This document shows positions 44,101 through 51,281 of a stretch of DNA of 64,000 nt, piece by piece (positions within the stretch are counted from its first letter, which is position 1; every line of letters starts with the position of its first letter). A program made the translations under genes and the position numbers. The DNA is taken from positions 1,004,932 through 1,068,931 of the forward strand of contig KE150450.1 in NCBI GenBank assembly GCA_000411415.1, read 5' to 3'. Below the pieces are notes generated by a model. It did not search any database and was not told the DNA's origin. It saw only the letters and a program-made list of their open reading frames with translations. The stretch comes from Actinomyces sp. HPA0247. Lineage in GTDB: Bacteria; Actinomycetota; Actinomycetes; Actinomycetales; Actinomycetaceae.

Positions 44101-44921
44101 TGGCCGTTCAGGGCTTCCGTACGCTGGAAAAGCGCGTCGGCAACGAGATGGCGTTCCTGGCTGAGGGTGACGAGGAAAAGAAGATCACCTACCAGGACAC
44201 CGTCCTGCAGCCGCGGTCCGTCATCACCAGCCCCGAGTGGTCGGGCTCCGAGCACGGCGGGCGCCGCTACAGCGCCTTCGTGCAGAACGTCGAGTGCCGC
44301 AAGCCGTGGCACACGCTCACGGGTCGCCCGCAGTTCTACATCGACCACGACTGGATGATGGACATGGGAGAGTCCCTGCCGATCTTCCGTCCCCCGCTCG
44401 ACCTGGCGCACATCTACGGTGAGCGCCCCGTCGGCGACCACCGTCCCGGTCAGCCGGGTCAGGCCGAGGTCGCGGTGCGCTACCTGACGGTCCACAACAA
44501 GTGGGCCATCCACTCCCAGTACTACGACAACCCGTACATGCTGACGCTGGGTCGTGGTGGCCAGACGGTGTGGATGAGCCCGCAGGACGCCGAGAAGATC
44601 GGCGTGCGCGACAACGAGTGGATCGAGGCGAAGAACCGTAACGGCACCGTGTCGGCTCGCGCCGTTGTCTCCCACCGCATCCCGGAGGGCACGGTGTTCA
44701 TGCACCACGCCCAGGATCGCCAGATCAACACCCCGCTGAACGAGGAGTCCGGCAAGCGCGGCGGTACGCACAACTCGCTGACCCGAATCTTCATTAAGCC
44801 GAGCCACCTGGCCGGCGGATACGCGCAGTTCGCCTACGCGTTCAACTACTACGGTCCCACCGGCAATAACCGCGACGAGGTCACGGTTATCCGCCGCCGC
44901 TCCCAGGAGGTGCAGTTCTGA
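41151..44921 (+). CDS. narG: Respiratory nitrate reductase alpha subunit
   Basis: 1256 residues, the length of NarG. The FS0 4Fe-4S site uses His and Cys in THGVNCTGSCSWKIYVK and a further Cys in PRGCPRG. The Mo-binding Asp is in MLSFYDWYADLPPASP. Bis-MGD contacts include QTDVPEAGDWFNSQYL, NHYYHSDQMYRTFLALTEMC and the C-terminal YFGPTGN-like NYYGPTGNNRDEV. There is no Tat signal, so the site faces the cytoplasm. Its stop overlaps the narH start. Confidence 0.97.
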   Translation: MTNLESDMTFPTYGGEVKPATGATLFALGSWLRRGKASADARQLFLDGGREGDSFYRDRWSYDKIVRSTHGVNCTGSCSWKIYVKDGVITWETQQTDYPSTGADMPEYEPRGCPRGAAFSWYEYSPTRIKYPYVRGVLLDMFREAKKRLGDPVDAWAAVVEDPEKARAYKSQRGRGGMVRVSWEEAMEIVASAYVHTIKQYGPDRIAGFSVIPAMSMISYGAGARFHELIGGTMLSFYDWYADLPPASPQVFGDQTDVPEAGDWFNSQYLIMWGTNLPLTRTPDAHFMAEARYHGQKVVVVSPDFADNTKFADDWLRVQPGTDGALAQAMGHVILKEFHVGKREPMFLDYMKRYTDGPFLVEIGEVGDGAHEGIDPATLVPGKFLTAAKMPEGTTERTENNEFRPLVIEADGTVKDPGGTLADRFGEEGAGHWNLNLDGVEPVLSIMDTNEWGGVEIALPRFDLPAASGQASVGGGYVLRGVPARRVNGRLVTTVFDIMLAHYAVEREGLPGQWPTDYMDASTPGTPAWQEEFTSVPAGAAIKIGREFAQNAVETEGRSMILMGAGTNHYYHSDQMYRTFLALTEMCGTQGRNGGGWAHYVGQEKVRPIMGWGSFTFALDWARPPRQMISTGWYYMTTDQWRYDGAPASAMANPIKSSHLDGKQLVDTLVESVQRGWMPCYPTFSKGSTQLGREAAEAGMAPAQYVSQELREGRLQFAIEDPDAHHNVPKILANWRTNLLGSSAKGTEFFLRHMLGTGNEVNAQELPEGSRPATVNWRDAHPGKLDLMWVADFRNTSTTLHSDVVLPAATWYEKHDLSSTDMHPFMHCFDEAVNPPWEARTDFEVFQTLAHLVGRLAADHLGTQTDVVAVPLGHDSPDAMTMASGVVPEQTWTPGKTMPKLVPIERDYTQVGYKFDRMGPLLEKAGLAAKGVAFNVQEAFEELGDLNGRAPMDGNAGEGAPLCDTAIKAANMALRFSGTTNGSLAVQGFRTLEKRVGNEMAFLAEGDEEKKITYQDTVLQPRSVITSPEWSGSEHGGRRYSAFVQNVECRKPWHTLTGRPQFYIDHDWMMDMGESLPIFRPPLDLAHIYGERPVGDHRPGQPGQAEVAVRYLTVHNKWAIHSQYYDNPYMLTLGRGGQTVWMSPQDAEKIGVRDNEWIEAKNRNGTVSARAVVSHRIPEGTVFMHHAQDRQINTPLNEESGKRGGTHNSLTRIFIKPSHLAGGYAQFAYAFNYYGPTGNNRDEVTVIRRRSQEVQF

Positions 44922-46471
44922 TGAAGGTCATGGCTCAGATCGCGATGGTGATGAACCTCGACAAGTGCATCGGCTGCCACACCTGTTCCGTCACCTGTAA
45001 GCAGGTGTGGACGAACCGTGAGGGCACCGAGTACATCTGGTTCAACAACGTCGAAACCCGTCCCGGCGTGGGCTACCCCCGCGGTTGGGAGGACCAGAAG
45101 AAGTGGAAGGGCGGCTGGAAGCGTACCGCCACGGGCCGCCTCGTTCCCCGTCAGGGTGGACGCGTCGCCTCGCTCGCGAAGATCTTCGCGAACCCGACGC
45201 AGCCGACCATGAAGGACTACTACGAGCCGTGGACCTACGAGTACGACAAGCTGCTCCAAGCGCCCGCGAACTCCCGTGCGATCCCGACGGCCCGCGCGAA
45301 GTCCACGATCACGGGCGAGCACATCGACAAGCCCGAGTGGGGCCCGAACTGGGACGATGACCTGGGCGGCTCCATGGAGACCCTGGATCAGGACCCGGTC
45401 CTGCACCAGATGAACCTCCAGGTCGCCAAGACCATCGAGGACGCGTACATGTTCTACCTGCCTCGCATCTGCGAGCACTGCCTGAACCCGACCTGCGTGT
45501 CGGCGTGCCCCTCGGGCGCGATGTACAAGCGCACCGAGGACGGCATCGTCCTCGTTGATCAGGATCAGTGCCGCGGCTGGCGCATGTGCGTGTCGGCCTG
45601 CCCCTACAAGAAGGTCTACTTCAACCACAACACGGGCAAGGCCGAGAAGTGCACGCTGTGCTACCCGCGCCTCGAGGTCGGCCAGCCGACCATCTGCTCG
45701 GAGACCTGCGTGGGCCGCCTGCGCTACCTGGGCGTGCTGCTCTACGACGCGGACCGCGTCACCTGGGCCGCGTCCCAGGAGGACGAGCGCGACCTCTACC
45801 GCGCCCAGCGCGAGATCCTGCTCGACCCGAACGACCCGCAGGTGGTCGCCCAGGCCCAGGCCAACGGCGTTCCCCACTCGTGGATTCAGGCCGCCCAGGA
45901 GTCCCCGATCTGGAAGCTCATCACCGAGTACGAGGTCGCCCTGCCGCTGCACCCCGAGTTCCGCACCCTGCCGATGGTCTGGTACGTGCCGCCGCTCTCC
46001 CCGGTCGTTGACCAGGTGACCGCGTCCGGCAGCGACGGCGAGGACCACAAGGTTCTGCTGTCCGCCATCTCGCAGATGCGCATCCCGCTGGAGTACCTGG
46101 CCGGCCTGTTCACGGCCGGAGACACGGCTCCCGTCGAGCTGGCGCTGCGTCGCCTCGCCGCGATGCGCTCCTACATGCGCGACGTCTTCGTCGACAACCC
46201 GACGAACGAGGAAATCCCGGCCTCCGTGGGCATGACCCCGGAGAAGGTCAAGGAGATGTACCGACTGCTGTCGATCGCCAAGTACGACGACCGCTTCGTC
46301 ATCCCGACCGCCCACCCCGAGATGCCTCGTGGCATCAAGGAACTCGAGGGCTGCCCGGTGTCCTACGACGTCGAGGCCTTCCACGGCCTGGCCCCCGCCA
46401 CGTCGAACCGCCCGATGGGTGGCTCGTCGCCGGAGGGACGCCAGATGCTCCCCCTTGAGGTCGTTCGATGA
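44921..46471 (+). CDS. narH: Respiratory nitrate reductase beta subunit
   Basis: 516 residues with four cysteine groups. They are CIGCHTCSVTCK, CEHCLNPTCVSACP, CRGWRMCVSACPYKK (the Trp in place of one Cys marks the 3Fe-4S site) and CTLCYPRLEVGQPTICSETC. It carries electrons from NarI to NarG. The C-terminal LPMVWYVPPLSPV region is typical. Its stop overlaps narJ by 4 bases. Confidence 0.97.
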   Translation: MKVMAQIAMVMNLDKCIGCHTCSVTCKQVWTNREGTEYIWFNNVETRPGVGYPRGWEDQKKWKGGWKRTATGRLVPRQGGRVASLAKIFANPTQPTMKDYYEPWTYEYDKLLQAPANSRAIPTARAKSTITGEHIDKPEWGPNWDDDLGGSMETLDQDPVLHQMNLQVAKTIEDAYMFYLPRICEHCLNPTCVSACPSGAMYKRTEDGIVLVDQDQCRGWRMCVSACPYKKVYFNHNTGKAEKCTLCYPRLEVGQPTICSETCVGRLRYLGVLLYDADRVTWAASQEDERDLYRAQREILLDPNDPQVVAQAQANGVPHSWIQAAQESPIWKLITEYEVALPLHPEFRTLPMVWYVPPLSPVVDQVTASGSDGEDHKVLLSAISQMRIPLEYLAGLFTAGDTAPVELALRRLAAMRSYMRDVFVDNPTNEEIPASVGMTPEKVKEMYRLLSIAKYDDRFVIPTAHPEMPRGIKELEGCPVSYDVEAFHGLAPATSNRPMGGSSPEGRQMLPLEVVR

Positions 46472-47157
46472 GTACTTTCGTCGGCATTCCGCGCATTCCT
46501 ACGGCCGCTCCGGAGACGGAGATGGATCCGCAGGACGCGCGCGGCGTGCGCATGGCGGTCTCGGTTCTCCTGGACTACCCGGGGGATGACTTTGAGACCA
46601 AGCTGAACGCCGTCGAGGAGGCTCTGGCGGACCTGCCGGAGCCGGCCTCGTCGGCCCTGGCCTCGTTCGTGAGCTACGCTCGCGCCGCGGGCCTGCGCGC
46701 CATGCAGACCACCTACGTGGAGACGTTCGACCAGCGCCGCCGTTGCGCGCTCGGCCTGACGTACTACACGCACGGCGACACCCGTGGACGCGGCCAGGCA
46801 ATCCTGGCGTTCAAGGAGGTGCTGCGCCGCGCCGGCTTCGAGATGGACCGCGAGGAGCTGCCCGATCACCTGCCGGTGGTCCTGGAGTTCGCGGCCTTCG
46901 ACGAGACGGGTACGGCCGAGGGCCTGCTGCGCTCGAACCGCGAGGGCATCGAGGTGATCCGCACGGCGCTGCGCGCCGCGGACTCCCCGTACGCGCCGCT
47001 GCTGGATGCGCTGGTCGCGACGCTGCCCGAGCCGGACGAAAAGACCATTGAGGGCTTCCGTAAGCTCATTAGCCAGGGGCCGCCCACCGAGCTGGTGGGC
47101 GTGGGCGATCTGTCTGCCACGCCCTTCCCGACTTCCGAAACAACGATGGGACGGTAA
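46468..47157 (+). CDS. narJ: Nitrate reductase assembly chaperone
   Basis: 229 residues, all helical. YVETFDQRRRCALGLTYYTHGDTRGRG is the TorD/NarJ signature, and ELPDHLPVVLEFAAF and PYAPLLDALVATLP are conserved. It holds NarG for cofactor insertion before membrane docking. One GGCCTCGTC copy falls in a variable linker (PEPASSALASF). Confidence 0.93.
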   Translation: MSTFVGIPRIPTAAPETEMDPQDARGVRMAVSVLLDYPGDDFETKLNAVEEALADLPEPASSALASFVSYARAAGLRAMQTTYVETFDQRRRCALGLTYYTHGDTRGRGQAILAFKEVLRRAGFEMDREELPDHLPVVLEFAAFDETGTAEGLLRSNREGIEVIRTALRAADSPYAPLLDALVATLPEPDEKTIEGFRKLISQGPPTELVGVGDLSATPFPTSETTMGR

Positions 47158-47162
47158 CGTTC

Positions 47163-47939
47163 ATGGAATCCGCACTTTTGCATGCCGCGTCAGCACCTGC
47201 GACGCAGTCGCTGTCCTTCCTGGACATTGCCCTGTGGGTGGTCCTGCCCTACGTGTCCTTCGCGATCCTCATCGTGGGTCTCGCGTGGCGCTACAAGACG
47301 GACCAGTACGGCTGGACGTCTCGTTCCTCGCAGTGGAATGAGCCGACCATCCTGCGCTGGGCGTCGCCGCTGTTCCACTTCGGTGTTCTCTTCGTGTTCA
47401 TGGGCCACATCCTCGGCCTCGTGATCCCGAAGACGTGGACCGAGGCGGCCGGCGTGCCCCAGCACGTGTACCACCTGACGGCGACGATCCCCGGTACGAT
47501 CGCCGGACTCATGACGATCGTCGGCCTCGCGATGCTTATCTACCGCCGTCTGGTGTACAAGTCGGTACGCGTGGCGACGACCCGCATGGATATCGTCACC
47601 TACGTCATGCTGACCATCCCGGTGCTCCTGGGCGGCGCGGCGACGCTGCTCAACCAGGTGCTCGGAGGACATGAGGGCTACGACTACCGCGAGACGATCT
47701 CCGTGTGGTTCCGCTCGATCTTCTACTTGCACCCGCAGGCGCACCTGATGGTCGATGTGCCCCTCAGCTTCAAGCTGCACATCGTCGCCGGTCTGCTGCT
47801 CTTCTGCATCTGGCCGTTCACCCGCCTCGTGCACGCGGTGAGCGCGCCGGTCGGCTACGTGGCGCGTCCCCCGGTGGTCTACCGTGCGCGCGACGAGCGC
47901 CGCGAGCACCAGCTGACGCGCGGCGGTATGTCTGACTGA
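47163..47939 (+). CDS. narI: Respiratory nitrate reductase gamma subunit (cytochrome b)
   Basis: 258 residues with five helices. Heme-ligand histidines are expected in RWASPLFHFGVLFVFMGHILG and in the last helices, LHPQAHLMVDVPLSFKLHIV and WPFTRLVHAVSAP; all are present. It oxidises menaquinol at the outer side of the membrane. It is the last gene of narGHJI. Confidence 0.95.
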   Translation: MESALLHAASAPATQSLSFLDIALWVVLPYVSFAILIVGLAWRYKTDQYGWTSRSSQWNEPTILRWASPLFHFGVLFVFMGHILGLVIPKTWTEAAGVPQHVYHLTATIPGTIAGLMTIVGLAMLIYRRLVYKSVRVATTRMDIVTYVMLTIPVLLGGAATLLNQVLGGHEGYDYRETISVWFRSIFYLHPQAHLMVDVPLSFKLHIVAGLLLFCIWPFTRLVHAVSAPVGYVARPPVVYRARDERREHQLTRGGMSD

Positions 47940-48015
47940 TCGATGGTCGGCGCCCGCGCCGCGGTCCTGCCGAAGGGGCGAGGCCGTGGCCGGGTGATCG
48001 GCGGGACCGGGGGGC

Positions 48016-48031
48016 GGGCGAGAGCTCGCCC
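48016..48031 (+). terminator. Hairpin terminator after narI
   Basis: The 16-base palindrome GGGCGAGAGCTCGCCC, extended by flanking G/C runs and followed by GAGTCTTTAT. The 300-base gap also holds a GCGAGGCCGTGGCC variant of the 14-mer and, further on, the promoter side of the next gene. Confidence 0.6.
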
Positions 48032-48157
48032 CCGAGTCTTTATCGTGGGGTGCGCGGTGTCACCTGCGTGAATAGGTACTTCGACCCCGCGTAATGAGAC
48101 CACTCGGTGGTATTGGCCGTGCGGAGCAGCTTGTATGCTGGGTAGAATAAAGAGCAC

Positions 48158-48177
48158 TTTGTAAGTAACGTAACAGG
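48158..48177 (+). promoter_or_regulatory. Candidate regulator site upstream of the regulator-MoaD gene
   Basis: TTTGTAAGTAACGTAACAGG, containing three GTAA(C) units, 67 bases before the start codon. A close copy, TTTGTAAGTAATGCCACAG, lies upstream of the surface-protein gene at 51.28 kb. Autoregulation by the neighbouring winged-helix protein is an inference. Confidence 0.4.
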
Positions 48178-48243
48178 TTTAATGCCGTTTGGTGATGCTC
48201 GTCATGTGCATTTCCGCTGATTATGAGGGAGAGAGGACTATTG

Positions 48244-49239
48244 ATGAATGACACCTCCCGTTCTCGGCCCCTGGCTGAAACACTCGCCGCGATGGCTGCC
48301 CTGACACCCGCGCAGCACGCTCTCCTGGAGCGCATTTCGCACCATGCGAGCCCCGTCACTGTCGCAGAACTGGCCCAGGAGGCCGGCTTGCACGTGTCGA
48401 GCGTGCGCGAGACCCTCGAGGGCCTGTTTGCGCTCGGCCTGGTCGAGAAGCAGCAGCTTCCCTCGTCGGGGCGAGGCCGTCCCGCGCTCGGCTATTCGAC
48501 GACGACTCCGGCAGATCCGTCCTTCGCTGCCCAGATGCTGCACCAGCTCACCTCGTCTTTGCTGGCCTGGTTGCGTGCGGATGCGGCGGATCCTGCCGCG
48601 TCTGTGCGTGAGATTGGCTCGCGGTGGGCCGATGCCGCGCTCGTGACGATGGAGGTCCCGGATCATAGCCACGCGCCGAGTCGTCGTCCGGTGCGCGACA
48701 CCTTCAACATCGCGGCCCACCTGGGCAAGGTGCGCCTGTTTATGAACGCGATGGGCTTCGCGTCGATCCCTCACGACACCGATCCGATGGCGGTCGTGCT
48801 GACGGCGTGCCCGTTCAGTGAGCCGGGCACGCCGGACGATCTTGCGCTGGAACTGCGTCGCGGCATTGTCGAGCGCGTGTTCGAGCGAACGGCGACCGGA
48901 TTTGCCACGTGGTCAATTGACGTCGATCCGATGGATCCGCTGCGCATGACGATCTACATTCGTCCGCTGAACGAGGCGAACCCGAAGCCTCTGTCGACGA
49001 CCCTGCACTTCTTCGGTGGTGCCGCTGAGGCGGCCGGTGGATACGTGCGTGAGGTGCCCTCTTCTGAGACGCCGGAAATGCTCGGTGACCTCATTGAACA
49101 GCTGAGCGCGGAGAGTCCCGAGCTGGCACGTATCCTGAGCGTGTCGAGCTACCTTGTGAACGAGCGTTCGGCCCGCCCGGATAGCGAGCTTGCGCCGGGT
49201 GCGCGCGTCGATGTGCTGCCCCCCTTCGCCGGTGGGTGA
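48244..49239 (+). CDS. Winged-helix regulator fused to a C-terminal MoaD sulfur-carrier domain
   Basis: 331 residues from the ATG preceded by GAGAGAGGA; an ATG 7 codons earlier has no such site. Residues about 20-80 are a helix-turn-helix (TPAQHALLERISHHASPVTV, AELAQEAGLHVSSVRETLEG, then a basic RGRP wing). The middle (about 90-240) resembles ArsR-like COG2345 regulators, with a MGFASIPHDTDPMAVVLTAC PF-type segment. The last 82 residues match MoaD: LHFFGGAAEAAG, ETPEMLGDLIEQL, SSYLVNERSARPDSELAPGA and the end VLPPFAGG. The terminal Gly-Gly is the residue pair that MoeB adenylates. moaE and moeB follow directly and no other moaD is in the window, so this protein probably supplies MoaD. Confidence 0.85.
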   Translation: MNDTSRSRPLAETLAAMAALTPAQHALLERISHHASPVTVAELAQEAGLHVSSVRETLEGLFALGLVEKQQLPSSGRGRPALGYSTTTPADPSFAAQMLHQLTSSLLAWLRADAADPAASVREIGSRWADAALVTMEVPDHSHAPSRRPVRDTFNIAAHLGKVRLFMNAMGFASIPHDTDPMAVVLTACPFSEPGTPDDLALELRRGIVERVFERTATGFATWSIDVDPMDPLRMTIYIRPLNEANPKPLSTTLHFFGGAAEAAGGYVREVPSSETPEMLGDLIEQLSAESPELARILSVSSYLVNERSARPDSELAPGARVDVLPPFAGG

Positions 49240-49340
49240 GATTTACTAGTCATTTGTGTGGGGCGGTCAGGGTTGTGAGACAATCCTGACCGCTTCATCG
49301 TAGGATGAAGACAAAGCCTCTCCCATCATTGGAGGATCCC

Positions 49341-49760
49341 ATGTCCGCAGAGATTGCAACCGGTATTACCGAGGACCCCCTGGATGCGGCCGCGCTGATC
49401 AACAGTGCTCGCCGTGACACCTGTGGTGCCGTCGCATCTTTTATCGGCGCGGTTCGTAACCATGACGGTGGTGAGAGCGTGGATGCGATCGAGTACTCAT
49501 CGCACCCCTCGTCCCCGCAGATTCTGCGGGAAATTGTCTCGGAAATGAGGGATCGTCCCGGCGTTCATTGCATTGTGGCGTGGCATCGCGTGGGCCGTCT
49601 GGAGATCGGTGACGATGCGATGGTCGTGGCCGTTGCGGCGGAGCATCGCGCGCAGGCGTTCCGCGCGGTCGAGACGATCGTCGAGGACGTGAAGGCGAAG
49701 CTGCCGATCTGGAAAAAGCAGGAGCTGTCCGACGGTTCGCACAACTGGTCGGGTCTGTGA
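49341..49760 (+). CDS. moaE: Molybdopterin synthase catalytic subunit
   Basis: 139 residues. The start is the ATG after GGAGGA; an ATG 12 codons upstream is weaker. Conserved features are ASFIGAVRNHDGG, VDAIEYSSHP, IVAWHRVGRLEIGD, AEHRAQAFRAVE and the catalytic lysines in LPIWKKQELSDGSHNW. It transfers two sulfurs from MoaD to cyclic pyranopterin. It is 100 bases downstream of the MoaD-containing gene and 1 base before moeB. Confidence 0.94.
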   Translation: MSAEIATGITEDPLDAAALINSARRDTCGAVASFIGAVRNHDGGESVDAIEYSSHPSSPQILREIVSEMRDRPGVHCIVAWHRVGRLEIGDDAMVVAVAAEHRAQAFRAVETIVEDVKAKLPIWKKQELSDGSHNWSGL

Positions 49761-49761
49761 G

Positions 49762-50586
49762 ATGACGATCGGCGATCCCTATTCGCGTGAGGTGGCCGTC
49801 TCGGGCCGCTCCGTCGCGCTTCCGCTCATCAATCAGCCCCTCCCGTACGAGGCCGGGGACCCTGCGCTGGAACGTTTCCGTCGTAACTGGCTGGTGTCGG
49901 GTATCGGCGAGGCCGGTCAGGCGCGCCTGGCTGCGTCCCGTGTGCTCGTGGTGGGCGCGGGCGGCCTCGGCTCGCCCGTCCTCCTGTACCTGACGGCGGC
50001 CGGCATTGGCACGATCGGCATCTGTGACTCCGACGTTGTTGAGGTGTCGAACCTGCAGCGTCAGCTGCTGCACGGCGAGGGCGACGTGGGGGATCCGAAG
50101 CCGGATTCAGCCGTGCGTCATCTCAGTGGGCTCAACTCGTCGGTGCATTTTGAGCGCTTTGGGCACGTGACCCGCGAGTGGCTGGATGAGCACGGCCGCG
50201 AGTGGGATCTGATTGTGGAGTGCACGGATAACTTCGACGCGAAGTACCTGGTGGCGGACTACTGCGCTGATTCGGGCGTGCCGCTCGTGTGGGGCACGGT
50301 CGTGTCGATGGCCTTCCAGGTGAGCGTCTTCTGGTCCCAGGCGCCGGCCCCCGTGCCGTCGCTGACGCTACGCAGCCTGCACCCGGTCAAGCCTGCTCCC
50401 GGGACGACGCCGGCCTCGCCGAAGGTCGGCGTGCTTGGCCCCGTCGTCGGCCAGGCGGGCACCGCGATGGCGACGGAGGCTATCAAGGTGCTGGTGGGCT
50501 TCGGCGAGCCGCTCATCGGGCGTGTCCTCATGATGGATGCGGCGACGCAGCGTGCCGACGTGCTGACTTTCGCCCCGTGGGAGTGA
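49762..50586 (+). CDS. moeB: MoaD-activating adenylyltransferase (MoeB/ThiF family)
   Basis: 274 residues. The Rossmann motif GAGGLGSP is at 65-72, followed by the Arg/Asp-rich DSDVVEVSNLQRQLLHG and VECTDNFDAKYLVADYC. It should adenylate the C-terminal Gly of MoaD. The position that usually supplies the zinc-binding Cys pair reads RSLHPVKPAPGTTPASPKVG, without cysteines, so this member has lost the structural zinc site. No rhodanese domain is attached. Its stop overlaps the mobA start. Confidence 0.88.
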   Translation: MTIGDPYSREVAVSGRSVALPLINQPLPYEAGDPALERFRRNWLVSGIGEAGQARLAASRVLVVGAGGLGSPVLLYLTAAGIGTIGICDSDVVEVSNLQRQLLHGEGDVGDPKPDSAVRHLSGLNSSVHFERFGHVTREWLDEHGREWDLIVECTDNFDAKYLVADYCADSGVPLVWGTVVSMAFQVSVFWSQAPAPVPSLTLRSLHPVKPAPGTTPASPKVGVLGPVVGQAGTAMATEAIKVLVGFGEPLIGRVLMMDAATQRADVLTFAPWE

Positions 50587-51206
50587 CCCCCGTGGCCCCG
50601 CGCGCTGACGTGGCGGCGATTGTCGTCGGCGGAGGCGGGGGCGAGCGCCTGGGTGGCGTGTCGAAGCCCGACCTGACGCTGGGTGGTGTGCGTTTGATCG
50701 ACCGCGTGTGCGGGGTTTTGGTGGAGGCGTGCGGCGCGGGATGCGTGGCCGTCGTGCCCCCGACCGTGCGCGTCCCGGAAGGGGTCGTGCGCACGCTCGA
50801 GGATCCGCCGAGCGGTGGCCCGCTGGCCGGTATCGATGCGGGCTTGCGCGCGCTGGGCGTCGACGACGACGTTCTGGTTGTCGTGGTCTCCGTCGATGCG
50901 CCCGGTGTGGGTGCTTTCCTGCCTGCCCTCCTCGAACCTGCGTTGGGTGAGGGGGTTGAGGGTCGTATCGTGCGCGGCGGTGATCCGGAGCCTTTCGATC
51001 AGTACCTCATGGGTGTGTATCGCGCGGGGGCGCTGCGCCGCGTTATCGACGAGGCCGTGGCCGCCCTCGGGTCCGTGCGCGGCGTGGGGGTGCGTCGGGT
51101 ACTGCGCGCGCTCGCGCTCGAGCGGGTCAGGGTTGACGCTGACGTCTGCCGGGATATTGATACCCCCGAGGATGTGGCCTGGTGGCAGGATTTTCTGGGC
51201 AACTGA
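50583..51206 (+). CDS. mobA: Molybdenum cofactor guanylyltransferase-like protein
   Basis: 207 residues from a GTG in a 4-base overlap with moeB. The nucleotide-binding N-terminus AAIVVGGGGGERLGGVSKPDL corresponds to LAGGxSxRMGxDK, and LEDPPSGGPLAGIDAGLRA and VVVSVDAPGV (the metal-binding Asp) follow. DIDTPEDVAWW at the end is typical. It attaches GMP or CMP to Mo-molybdopterin; NarG needs the bis-MGD form, so GTP is the likely substrate. Confidence 0.85.
   Translation: MTPVAPRADVAAIVVGGGGGERLGGVSKPDLTLGGVRLIDRVCGVLVEACGAGCVAVVPPTVRVPEGVVRTLEDPPSGGPLAGIDAGLRALGVDDDVLVVVVSVDAPGVGAFLPALLEPALGEGVEGRIVRGGDPEPFDQYLMGVYRAGALRRVIDEAVAALGSVRGVGVRRVLRALALERVRVDADVCRDIDTPEDVAWWQDFLGN
51048..51061 (+). 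repeat. GACGAGGCCGTGGC motif copy inside mobA
   Basis: The T variant in codons for IDEAVAAL, a helix between conserved blocks. Confidence 0.65.
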
Positions 51207-51227
51207 TTTGTAAGTAATGCCACAGAG
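51206..51227 (+). promoter_or_regulatory. Candidate regulator site upstream of the surface esterase-like gene
   Basis: TTTGTAAGTAATGCCACAG, 15 of 18 core bases identical to the site before the regulator-MoaD gene, about 60 bases upstream of the start codon. Confidence 0.35.
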
Positions 51228-51281
51228 GGTATAGGTTGGGAGGGTCAGCGTCTCACGGCTCATTCCCATCAAGGTGCCCTC

